Source: CAZOWW01 sp964583765 (GTDB lineage: Bacteria > Actinomycetota > Actinomycetes > Actinomycetales > Kineosporiaceae). From it: a stretch of DNA of 8,283 nt. The stretch lies in contig CAZOWW010000185.1 in the NCBI GenBank assembly GCA_964583765.1, forward strand, positions 1-8,283, written 5' to 3'. The notes under the pieces were generated by a model that saw nothing but the letters and a program-made list of their open reading frames with translations, searched no databases and was not told the origin of the DNA. Both the position numbers and the translations under genes were made by a program. Positions 1-6,377 of the stretch are shown here, in pieces (within the stretch, counting starts at the first letter, position 1; every line of letters starts with the position of its first letter).

Positions 1-227
1 GCGCCCACTACGCGGCGGACTGGACGGCCGGGGAACGGGTCGCCCCGTTCACCGGCAAGGCCGGGTACTCGATCGAGAACCTCGCCGAGGTCCTGGTCGA
101 CGGCGACCAGCTGATCGCGGACGGGCACCCGTTGCGGGCGTTCGCCGCCGGAGTGGTCGGCTACCTGCGGTGGCTGACCGGTCAGGCCGAGACGATCCGG
201 TTCCCGGATGGGGCCGGGACGGTGTAG
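1..227 (+). CDS. C-terminal fragment of an unidentified protein (5' end outside window)
   Basis: An open frame enters from the left edge (first complete codon at base 3) and ends at TAG 225-227, giving about 74 residues. The codons use G or C at nearly every third position. The residues form an ordinary globular mix (HYAADW, GYSIENLAEVL, FAAGVVGYLRWLTG) with no low-complexity bias, which supports a genuine coding end and not a GC-driven shadow frame. The segment ending in YLRWLTG looks like an amphipathic C-terminal helix. I do not recognise the family, and no catalytic motif is visible in the part that is present. The gene converges on the relaxase gene, whose stop codon lies 29 bases beyond, so it probably belongs to a separate transcription unit. 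I see no clear terminator hairpin in the gap, only a short direct repeat (GCGAGGT at 248-254 and 261-267). Confidence 0.7.
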   Translation, partial: AHYAADWTAGERVAPFTGKAGYSIENLAEVLVDGDQLIADGHPLRAFAAGVVGYLRWLTGQAETIRFPDGAGTV

Positions 228-256
228 CTGCCGGCGGGCTGGTCGCTGCGAGGTGC

Positions 257-3200
257 TCATGCGAGGTCGCTCCCCGCGGTGAGATCGGCTGCGTCCTCAT
301 GCGCGCCGGTGCTGGTGGCCTGCTGGTCGAAGGCGTCGCGGCGACGCCGGGCGGCGTCCTCGGCCTCGGCAGCTTGGGCTTCGCGTTCGACGTCCGCGTG
401 GGCGGCGTCGTGGCTGGCCTGGTCGGCGAGCCGGTCCAGGGCGAGAGCCGTGGCGGCGACCATGACGTCCAGCTCGAGCCGGCTGGGGACCCGCGCCTGC
501 GCCGGGACGGTGTTCGACGTGGCGTTGTTCGGCATGGTGCTGGTGGGGGTGAGGGTCTTCGGCGTGGGGCGTTCAGTGAGGTCCTGGGTGTGGTCGGTGT
601 CGTGGCGGGTGGCGCTGTTCCACGTCGCGTCGCCGTGAGCAGCGGTGGCGAGGTCGTTCTCGCTGACGGGCCGGTGTTCGTCCTCGGCGTGGACGGCCGG
701 CTGGTCGGTGAGGTAGTCGGTGGTGGTGGTGCGGTCGTCGTCGTGGTCGACGTCCAGGCCGCGGCGTTCGGCTTCGGCGAGGGCGCGGTCGTGGTGGTGG
801 CGGGTCGTCAGGCTCGCCGTGTACCAGGCAGCACGGGCCTCGGAGACCTGGGTGAGGCCGGCGACCACGAGGGCCTTGAGTTCGGCGTCCTCGCGGTGTT
901 CGGCGGCCTCGGTACGCAGTTGCTCGGCGAGGTCGGCCTGGCCGGCGGCGTCGGCCTGCTCGGCACGGGCCTGGGCGATCGCGGACTGCTGGCGGGCGGT
1001 TTCCCGGGCGGTCTCGGCGGCGCGGAGCTGGGCGTCGACGTGGGGCGGTGCCCAGTCCTGCTCGCGGCGCCACGCGGTGATGCGGGCGCGGAGTTGCCCG
1101 TCGGACATCCCGGCTTCGGCCAGGGCATCGCGGGGGCGGCCCAGGGCCTGCCAGGCGGCAGCGTAGGAGCTGCGGCGTTCGGTGCTGGACAGGCCCGGCA
1201 TCCGGTCCAGGGCCCGGGTGGGGTGCTGGTAGCCGGTGGCTTCCCGGTGCGCCGCGACCAGGCCGGCGCGCCGTTCCCAGTCCGCCCGGTCCTCGACGTC
1301 GGTGGCCTCGGGGACCGGTCCGAGCCCCAGCACCGCCCACGGGGGTGCCTCGACGGCCGTCTGCGCGCCGAGCACCGCCGTCCGCTGGTCGATGGCGGCG
1401 TGCAGGTGGGCCAGACGCTCGGTCATCTCGGTGGGGATCCCGGCGGGGATGCGGGTGCCGGGCACGGGCTCGTCGACGAGGTGGTGCGCGGCGCGGCGGG
1501 TGGTGATCCGGTGGGCCAGGACCTGCGCGGGGGAGTTCGCGTCGGCCAGGCCCCGGGTCGCGGCGGCCTCGGCGAGGGTGGCGTAGGGGTCGGCGCCTGT
1601 TTGCTCGACGCCGCGCAGCAACCGGGACAGGAACTCGGTGGCCTGGTCGGCGCCCAGGTGAGCGCGGACCTCGGCGTCGATGATCCCGGCGTGGTGCAGG
1701 TCGTCGAGGTGCCGTTCGGTGCGGATCCGGCAGGCCAGGCGGGTCTCGGCCTCCAGGCGGGCGGTGAGGGTGGCGAGGGACGCCTCACGGGCCTGGGCGT
1801 GTTCGGCGGCGACCGTCGCGGCGACCGCGGGTCCGGGTCGCTGGGGCAGGCCTTCGGGTCCGTCCTCGGGAGTGAGAGCGGTCTCCAGCACGGCGCGGGC
1901 GTTGGGGGCGCTGGTGGTGGCCTCGATGCGGACCTGTCCTCCGCGGGGGGTGGTGGCGGCCGGCGCGGAGTTGGGCTCGGACGTCGCGGTGAGGCCGACG
2001 TGGGCAGTGTTGCGGTGGCGTCCCCGGGTCATGGCGACATACAGGGCCGGGTTGTCGAGTTGGCGGGCCGGGCCGGACATCAGGTGCGCCCGGTCGACGG
2101 TGAGGCCCTCGGCGGCGTGGACGGTCCCGGCGTAGCCGAGCTGCACGTCCTCGGCGACGTAGCCGGCGGGCAGCACGACCGGACCGGTCTGGGGGCGCCC
2201 CGGGACGGGCACGGCCTGCACCAGCAGCGCCCCGTCCTCAAGACCCTCTGCAGTGACAGCCGGGGTGTCGGCGGCGGTGGGGGTGGCCAGGACGCGGTAC
2301 TGGACGCGGTTGGTGACGTCCAGGCGGTAGTCGTTGCGCCGGCACATGATCAGGTCGCCGACGCTGGCGGTGTTCGCGTCCCGCCCCAGGAGCACCCCGC
2401 CGTCGGGTTCGACGAGCCCGAGGCTGATCAGTTCGTCGCGGGTCCGGGCGGAGATGGTCGCGGCCTGGTCGTTGGTGGCGGCGACCACGACCACACTGGC
2501 ACCGTCGAGGCGATCCGCGACGGCGGCGTGGGCGGCCGCGGTGATCGCGTCCTCGGTGCTGGGGTAGTCCAGCAGTCGCCCGTGCCGGTCGTACCCGGCC
2601 AGGGCGTCGGGTTCCCCGTCGCGCAGGGCCAGGGACGCCTCGCGTTCCCAGGGCTCGTGGAAGCGTCGGACCTCGGTCAGGGTGTAGCTCTCGGCGTGGC
2701 CGTCGAGCAGGCCCATCACCCCACCGGCCTCCACGGACCCGAGCTGGCGGGGGTCACCGGTCAGGACCAGGCGGGCTCCGGCCGCCTCGACGTGGCTGCG
2801 GATGCGGGCCAGGTCGGCGGTGGCGACCATCGACGCCTCGTCGACCATGACGACGTCGCGGGGTCCCAGGACCCAGTCCCGGTCCTCCTGGCGCACCCCG
2901 TCGGGGCTGGTGAGGCGGTCCTGGGTGGCCAGCCACTGGGCGACGTTGCGGGAGGCCGCGATTCCTTCGTCGCGCAGGACCATCGTGGCGACCTGGGAGA
3001 CCGCCAGGCCAACCACGCGCCCCTGGTCCTGGGTGAGGTCGGCCCAGGCGCCGGCCAGGGCCCCGGCGGCATAGGACTTGCCGGTCCCGGCGGGTCCGAC
3101 CAGGACGGTGATCGCGGCGTCGGACGCGGCGATCCCTTCGACGGCGGCGCGCTGGTCGGCGCCGATGTCCGGGCAGTGATCGTCGAGCCACGCCGAGACC

Positions 3201-4750
3201 TGGGCGCGGTCCAGGGCGTGGGCGCCGCGGGTGATGGCCGCGCGGCGCAGGGCGGCTTCGGCGGCCAGGGTCCCCGTGGAGGCGAACAAGCGGGTCGAGG
3301 GCGCGGCGTAGCTGCCGGCGTCCGTCCCAGAGACCGCGACCACCTCGGGGGACGCGAGAGCCTGATCCGCGAGGGCGTCCAGCAGGACCGGCACCTGGTC
3401 CACCTCGATCCCCAAGACCGGGGGCAGGTGGAGTTCCAGTTCGCTGATCAGGTTCGCCCGGCCCCAGGTCGCCGAGCGGGACGAGCACACCGCGATCGCC
3501 TGGGCGATCACTGCTTCGGGGGACCACCGGGCCTGGTCCTGGCTGGTCACCGAGGCTGGCTCGTCGTGGGCATCGGGTTCTGCGGGGGTGGCCAGGCGGG
3601 CGGTGACGTGGCCGCGGGTGGCCTGTTCCAGGAGGTCCCCCAGGGACGTCATGCTGCGCCCGGTCTTGGCGATCAGGTCGGCCAGCCATCGGTCGTCCAG
3701 CTCCTCGCCCGATTCCCCCTCGTGGGTCTTCGGGGCACGCGAGGACCGTTGGGCCTCGCGGTGCAGCCGGTACGTCTCGACGTTGGTCAACGCCCGCCCG
3801 AGACGCTCCTCGGCCGCGGCGACCAGCGGCGCCATCGCGGCGGTGGTCTGGCGGGCGCGGGTGGAGAAGTGGTCGATGACCTCCTCGGGGACCAGCGCGA
3901 CCTCGCGGCCCGCGCCGTCAGGGCGGTCGCGGAACGCCAACCCCAACCGTGCTGCCAGGGACTCGGTCAACGCCCGGTCGGCGACCGCGGAGAACGTGTA
4001 CCGCTGTGCGAGCAGGTCCTGCCCGTCCAGGGACCGGACCTTCCCGTCGGCGCTGAACGCCCGATTGAGCACCACGTTGTGGGTGTGCAGGTGCGGCTCG
4101 ATCGACCGGTTGGTGTGCTGGGGGAACGACGCCACGATCAGGCCCGGCGCGTCCACCCACTGGATCGCGCCCCCGGACCCGCTCGCGGTCCGGGACGTGG
4201 CCACCCGCTCCGCGGCGGCCAGGCCGGCGGCGTTCGCCTCGGCGATCGCGTCCTCGACCTGGTGGCGCAGGTGGGCGAACCGCTCGGCGCGCTGGGCGTC
4301 CCCGGCGCGCAGGGCGGCGATCTCCCCGCGCCGCGCCGCGGTGTGCACGATCGTGACCGACTTGGGTACCGCGAACGTCAGATCCCACCCGATCACGTTG
4401 GTCCGCTGGGACGCGATGATCCCGGCCCGCAACGCCTCGACCCGCTCGGGTGTGGCGCCGGGCTCCGCGCGCAACGCCTCGGCGAGCCGGTCATCGACGC
4501 TGACCCGCTGCGCGGGGCGCCGCCCCAGCCGCTCCCCGGTGACCGGGTTGATGAAGTCGCCGTACAGGGTCTTCATCGCCTCGGGGTCGACCTCGCCGGC
4601 CAGCCCCAGCTGGGCCGCCCCGGACCCGGCCCACCGCCCGGGAGGCTCACCGTCGGTGACCGCGTCCAGGTAGTACGACTCCATTCCGGCGGCCACGCCG
4701 GACCCAGACGTGTAGTACTCCACGCTCGTGGCCTTCGCCACCGTGATCAC
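257..4750 (-). CDS. mobF: MobF-class conjugative relaxase/helicase (TrwC/TraI type)
   Basis: A 1,497-aa protein predicted to nick the transferred strand at oriT, remain bound to the 5' end through tyrosine, and unwind the plasmid during conjugation. The relaxase domain (about 1-340) has paired tyrosines Y12-Y13 and Y26-Y27 as in TrwC/TraI. It also has a GWDLTFAVPKS motif (121-131) whose D123 matches the family's catalytic Asp, and the metal motif HLHTH (H220, H222, H224). The helicase domain is RecD-like and looks complete: Walker A GPAGTGKS 552-559, Walker B VDEAS with D637/E638, GDPRQL 665-670, TVHAAEG 876-882, YVAMTRGR 904-911. After it come Ala/Glu/Arg-rich, probably coiled-coil stretches, an Asp/Thr/His-rich linker, and a final charged helix. 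I chose the GTG at 4748-4750: GGAGG lies 9 bases upstream and the protein then begins ITVAKATSVEYY, like known MobF N-termini. A longer frame from GTG 4853-4855 adds 35 Arg/Pro-rich residues and is unlikely. The length lies between R388 TrwC and F TraI. Confidence 0.95.
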   Translation of the reverse strand: MITVAKATSVEYYTSGSGVAAGMESYYLDAVTDGEPPGRWAGSGAAQLGLAGEVDPEAMKTLYGDFINPVTGERLGRRPAQRVSVDDRLAEALRAEPGATPERVEALRAGIIASQRTNVIGWDLTFAVPKSVTIVHTAARRGEIAALRAGDAQRAERFAHLRHQVEDAIAEANAAGLAAAERVATSRTASGSGGAIQWVDAPGLIVASFPQHTNRSIEPHLHTHNVVLNRAFSADGKVRSLDGQDLLAQRYTFSAVADRALTESLAARLGLAFRDRPDGAGREVALVPEEVIDHFSTRARQTTAAMAPLVAAAEERLGRALTNVETYRLHREAQRSSRAPKTHEGESGEELDDRWLADLIAKTGRSMTSLGDLLEQATRGHVTARLATPAEPDAHDEPASVTSQDQARWSPEAVIAQAIAVCSSRSATWGRANLISELELHLPPVLGIEVDQVPVLLDALADQALASPEVVAVSGTDAGSYAAPSTRLFASTGTLAAEAALRRAAITRGAHALDRAQVSAWLDDHCPDIGADQRAAVEGIAASDAAITVLVGPAGTGKSYAAGALAGAWADLTQDQGRVVGLAVSQVATMVLRDEGIAASRNVAQWLATQDRLTSPDGVRQEDRDWVLGPRDVVMVDEASMVATADLARIRSHVEAAGARLVLTGDPRQLGSVEAGGVMGLLDGHAESYTLTEVRRFHEPWEREASLALRDGEPDALAGYDRHGRLLDYPSTEDAITAAAHAAVADRLDGASVVVVAATNDQAATISARTRDELISLGLVEPDGGVLLGRDANTASVGDLIMCRRNDYRLDVTNRVQYRVLATPTAADTPAVTAEGLEDGALLVQAVPVPGRPQTGPVVLPAGYVAEDVQLGYAGTVHAAEGLTVDRAHLMSGPARQLDNPALYVAMTRGRHRNTAHVGLTATSEPNSAPAATTPRGGQVRIEATTSAPNARAVLETALTPEDGPEGLPQRPGPAVAATVAAEHAQAREASLATLTARLEAETRLACRIRTERHLDDLHHAGIIDAEVRAHLGADQATEFLSRLLRGVEQTGADPYATLAEAAATRGLADANSPAQVLAHRITTRRAAHHLVDEPVPGTRIPAGIPTEMTERLAHLHAAIDQRTAVLGAQTAVEAPPWAVLGLGPVPEATDVEDRADWERRAGLVAAHREATGYQHPTRALDRMPGLSSTERRSSYAAAWQALGRPRDALAEAGMSDGQLRARITAWRREQDWAPPHVDAQLRAAETARETARQQSAIAQARAEQADAAGQADLAEQLRTEAAEHREDAELKALVVAGLTQVSEARAAWYTASLTTRHHHDRALAEAERRGLDVDHDDDRTTTTDYLTDQPAVHAEDEHRPVSENDLATAAHGDATWNSATRHDTDHTQDLTERPTPKTLTPTSTMPNNATSNTVPAQARVPSRLELDVMVAATALALDRLADQASHDAAHADVEREAQAAEAEDAARRRRDAFDQQATSTGAHEDAADLTAGSDLA

Positions 4751-4756
4751 GATGAA

Positions 4757-4764
4757 CCACCTCC
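4757..4764 (-). promoter_or_regulatory. Ribosome binding site that fixes the relaxase start
   Basis: The minus strand reads GGAGGTGG here. GGAGG ends 9 bases before the GTG at 4748-4750. It is a strong match to the anti-Shine-Dalgarno sequence and decides the start in favour of the protein beginning M-ITVAKATSVEYY over the upstream in-frame GTG at 4853-4855. Confidence 0.8.
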
Positions 4765-4841
4765 GGGAAATGCGACGACAACGCTGCGGGCGTGAGGGAA
4801 CGGGACGGAATCGCGTGCGGCCGGGAACCGTGACGCGGAAG

Positions 4842-4867
4842 AGATCAAGAGCCACGAGAGTTGATCT
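4842..4867. repeat. Inverted repeat AGATCAA / TTGATCT
   Basis: AGATCAA at 4842-4848 and TTGATCT at 4861-4867 are perfect inverted copies around a 12-base loop. A second pairing register, TCTTGA-type against TCAAGA-type, uses overlapping bases. The repeat is about 90 bases upstream of the relaxase start. It could be a hairpin bound by the relaxase near nic, or a repressor operator. The 7-bp arms are short, but the sequence is AT-rich in a GC-rich background. Confidence 0.5.
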
Positions 4868-4894
4868 TGAATTGACCTACGGGAGCGGAGTTGC

Positions 4895-4905
4895 ATGGGT
4901 CCCAT
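4895..4905. repeat. Short palindrome ATGGG-T-CCCAT
   Basis: Five-base perfect arms around one central base. It lies within the AT-richer spacer 28 bases from the 4842-4867 inverted repeat. It could be a protein-binding half-site pair; too short to assign a role. Confidence 0.35.
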
Positions 4906-4907
4906 TT

Positions 4908-5045
4908 CTTGATTCTGAATGTGGGGATTGGTGTGGAACTGTTTCTGAAGGTGAAGTGACGTTGACTGGTTGTGATCTTGCTTGGTGATTTCGTGGTGTT
5001 GTGGATGGCGGGATTGAATGAGGTGGGACGCGTGTTGATGGCTGA
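4908..5045 (-). terminator. C-rich, G-poor transcript segment; possible Rho utilization site
   Basis: In 4921-5040 I count 51 G and only 10 C on the plus strand, so RNA copied in the minus-strand direction would carry 51 C and 10 G in 120 bases. Such a C-over-G bubble is the known signature of Rho utilization sites. It lies downstream of the small zinc-motif gene and upstream of the relaxase, where Rho termination would separate the two transcripts or make relaxase expression conditional. The role is inferred from composition only. The same asymmetry could instead reflect an oriT strand kept free of structure. Confidence 0.35.
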
Positions 5046-5069
5046 CGGTTGAGGGCGGAAGATCGAGGG

Positions 5070-5098
5070 AGCGGCGGTTCCCGCGAATCCGAGCCGCT
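5070..5098. repeat. Inverted repeat AGCGGC / GCCGCT
   Basis: AGCGGC at 5070-5075 and GCCGCT at 5093-5098 are perfect six-base inverted copies with a 17-base interval. The repeat sits at the right-hand border of the spacer that I propose holds oriT. It may be a binding site or a weak hairpin. Confidence 0.35.
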
Positions 5099-5120
5099 GA
5101 TTTGTGCCGCAGGAAAGGGA

Positions 5121-5139
5121 CAGCGGCGCGACTGCGCTG
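5121..5139 (-). terminator. Hairpin just downstream of the 125-aa gene, possible terminator
   Basis: CAGCG (5121-5125) pairs with CGCTG (5135-5139) across a 9-base loop. Read on the minus strand it starts 3 bases after the TGA at 5144-5142 and is followed by the pyrimidine run TCCCTTTCCT. There is no true U tract, which is common for GC-rich actinomycetes. Together with the downstream C-rich stretch it may end the upstream transcript. Confidence 0.35.
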
Positions 5140-5141
5140 AG

Positions 5142-5519
5142 TCACCGAGACAGGTCACGGCAGGGGTGGCCTGGTGGTGGTTCGCCCGGCAGGGACGGCA
5201 CTGTCGGGGGCGGGTCCGCCGGTGGCGCGGCTCGCGGGACCGGGCTGGCTGGGGTGGTTCCGCCCGTGGCGCCGGGGACGGTTGCCGCGCGTCGCGGCTT
5301 GGTGCGCTGGCAGTACCGGCACTGGAGCAGTTCGACCGCCTCGTGGGGGTCCACGACCTGGCCGGCGGCCGGGATGTGGTCCCAGAAGTGGGTGCAGGTG
5401 CGGCGGAGGTAGTCCAGGAGGTCGCGGCGCATCGTGTGGTGACCGTCGTGAGTGGAAGTCACCGCGAGCAGACCGTGCAGGCGCCACAGCCAGGCGCGGT
5501 CATCGGGAACGGACGTCAC
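5142..5519 (-). CDS. Small protein with probable CxH...CxxC zinc-binding motif
   Basis: A 125-aa protein of unknown function. The N-terminal 75 residues look folded (DDRAWLWRLHGLLAV, then LLDYLRRTCTHFWDH, then AVELLQCRYCQRTKPR). C42 and H44, with C67 and C70, form a CxH-x22-CxxC arrangement that could bind one zinc like a small zinc ribbon. The last 50 residues are Pro/Ala/Gly-rich and probably disordered. I chose GTG 5517-5519 because AAGGAG lies 6 bases upstream and the Pro/Arg-rich sequence before it looks non-coding. The frame stays open up to 5768, which would overlap the upstream gene. The gene sits between the membrane-protein gene and the relaxase, so a role in DNA transfer or its control is plausible from context only. 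Confidence 0.72.
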   Translation of the reverse strand: MTSVPDDRAWLWRLHGLLAVTSTHDGHHTMRRDLLDYLRRTCTHFWDHIPAAGQVVDPHEAVELLQCRYCQRTKPRRAATVPGATGGTTPASPVPRAAPPADPPPTVPSLPGEPPPGHPCRDLSR

Positions 5520-5709
5520 GACGGGCTCCTTCGGGGAGTAGGGACGGTGCGAGCTGGGTGGGGACGGCGGGCTGGGCTCGCGGACCGGCGGTCCGGTGAT
5601 CCGGACCGGGCTGGTCCGCCCGGGGTCCGGGTCTGCGGGGTCGGACGGGGCACCCGGGTCGGTCCGTGGTCCCGGGGGTCGGTCTGGTGTCCGGGCACCG
5701 GTGGACAGG
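5520..5709. other. Intergenic gap rich in GGTCCGG-type repeats
   Basis: A 190-bp gap between the membrane-protein stop and the start of the small zinc-motif gene. It contains GGTCCGG/CCGGACC elements (for example at 5590-5596, near 5600, and near 5625) and one exact GACCCGGA on the minus strand (5626-5633). These elements continue from the coding tail of the neighbouring gene into sequence that is not translated in the same frame. No RNA gene and no convincing promoter are visible apart from the ribosome binding site at the left end. Confidence 0.5.
5526..5531 (-). promoter_or_regulatory. Ribosome binding site for the 125-aa gene
   Basis: The minus strand reads AAGGAG, ending 6 bases before GTG 5517-5519. 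It decides the start against the longer open frame that continues to 5768. Confidence 0.65.
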
Positions 5710-6377
5710 TCACGGGAGGTCCGGGACGGTGACGGCGGTGCCCTGGCGGGCGAGGTCGTCCGGACCACGGCCGTTCAGGTCCGGACCTGCGCCGATCAGG
5801 TTGGGACTTGGGCCGTTCAGGTCCGGACCTGCGCTGGCGAGGTCCAGACCGGCAGTGGTGGGGCCGGTGACCGGTCCGGTCCAGGTCGAGGTATCCGGGT
5901 CGGTGCCGTGATGGGGTCCGGCTTCGCGCAGGGCGACGAGCAGGGCGCTGGCGCGGTCGGTGGAGCACGTGTGCCCGGCCTGACGTAGTTCGGCCAGGAG
6001 GCGTGCCCGGGACAGGGAATGCCCGTTGGCCTGCACTGATGCGGCGATCTTCCGGGCGGTGGCCAACCGCGCGTCGTCCCTGGACCGGTCAGGACCGGTC
6101 CCGTTGACCTGCGCGGTCGGCTCGCTGACGAGGCGGTCTGGTCCGGGCCTCTCGCGGTCCGGCCCGGTTCCCATGTGTGCGGGACCGCCCGCGTGGTGGG
6201 CGAGAACCTGCGTCCGGGGACCGAGGGCGGCCACCGCCCGGACGGGTCCGTAGGCCTGGACCGGGGTGCTGGATGTGCCCGGACCTCCCGGACTGGGCCG
6301 GTGGGCGCGGTCCGTTAGGTACGGCCCGGCTCCCGGTGCGGACCGCCGCCGGCCGGTCAGGTCGCTGTCCGGTCCGG
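5590..6377. repeat. Cluster of GGTCCGG / CCGGACC heptamers
   Basis: By eye I find at least 15 exact copies of GGTCCGG or its complement CCGGACC in about 790 bp, against roughly eight in the five kilobases to the left. Related GGACCGG and GACCGGTC forms are also frequent, including GGACCGGTC twice in tandem at 6082-6090 and 6092-6100. Part of the enrichment follows from Gly-Pro-Asp codons (GGTCCGGAC) in the tail of the membrane protein, but the elements also fill the untranslated gap 5520-5709. Dispersed DNA-binding sites are one explanation; recombination-driven repeat spread is another. Confidence 0.55.

Larger units (their letters stand above)
4751..5141. other. Non-coding spacer upstream of the relaxase; candidate oriT region
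   Basis: About 390 bp without a convincing gene between the small zinc-motif gene and the relaxase. Hand-counted GC for 4861-5040 is 88/180 (49%), against roughly 70% in the flanking genes. The spacer holds several short inverted repeats (4842-4867, 4895-4905, 5070-5098, 5121-5139) and an 8-bp direct repeat TGATCTTG (4862-4869 and 4973-4980). MobF origins of transfer usually lie in AT-richer, repeat-bearing DNA next to the relaxase gene, so oriT is the natural inference. I cannot identify the nic site, since no sequence matches the R388 or F nic sites closely. The relaxase promoter probably also lies here, but no clear -35/-10 pair is visible. Confidence 0.5.

Noticed and set aside
170..4795. 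Plus-strand open frame of about 1,540 codons antisense to the relaxase
   Set aside because: It mirrors the relaxase gene, is extremely Gly/Val-rich with no domain, and arises because stop codons are rare on the opposite strand of GC-rich genes. The minus-strand frame has every relaxase/helicase motif.
4751..4855. N-terminal extension of the relaxase to the GTG at 4853-4855
   Set aside because: The extra 35 residues are Arg/Pro-rich and have no homologous counterpart in MobF N-termini, while a strong ribosome binding site precedes the GTG at 4750.
4872..4990. Plus-strand promoter-like TTGACC (4872-4877) and TTGACT (4962-4967)
   Set aside because: No acceptable -10 element follows at 16-18 bases and no plus-strand gene lies downstream.
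4877..5158. Minus-strand open frame of 93 codons in the spacer
   Set aside because: It is Ser/Pro/His-rich with no structure, has no ribosome binding site, and lies in the AT-richer C-biased stretch whose composition is better explained by non-coding function.
5520..5768. Extension of the 125-aa gene to an ATG-equivalent start at 5768
   Set aside because: The added 83 residues are almost all Pro, Arg, Asp, Ser and Gly, and would overlap the membrane-protein gene by 59 bases. AAGGAG sits at the right distance from the GTG at 5519.
5746..5850. CRISPR-like array
   Set aside because: The 21-bp units are contiguous with no variable spacers and stay in the reading frame of the membrane protein.
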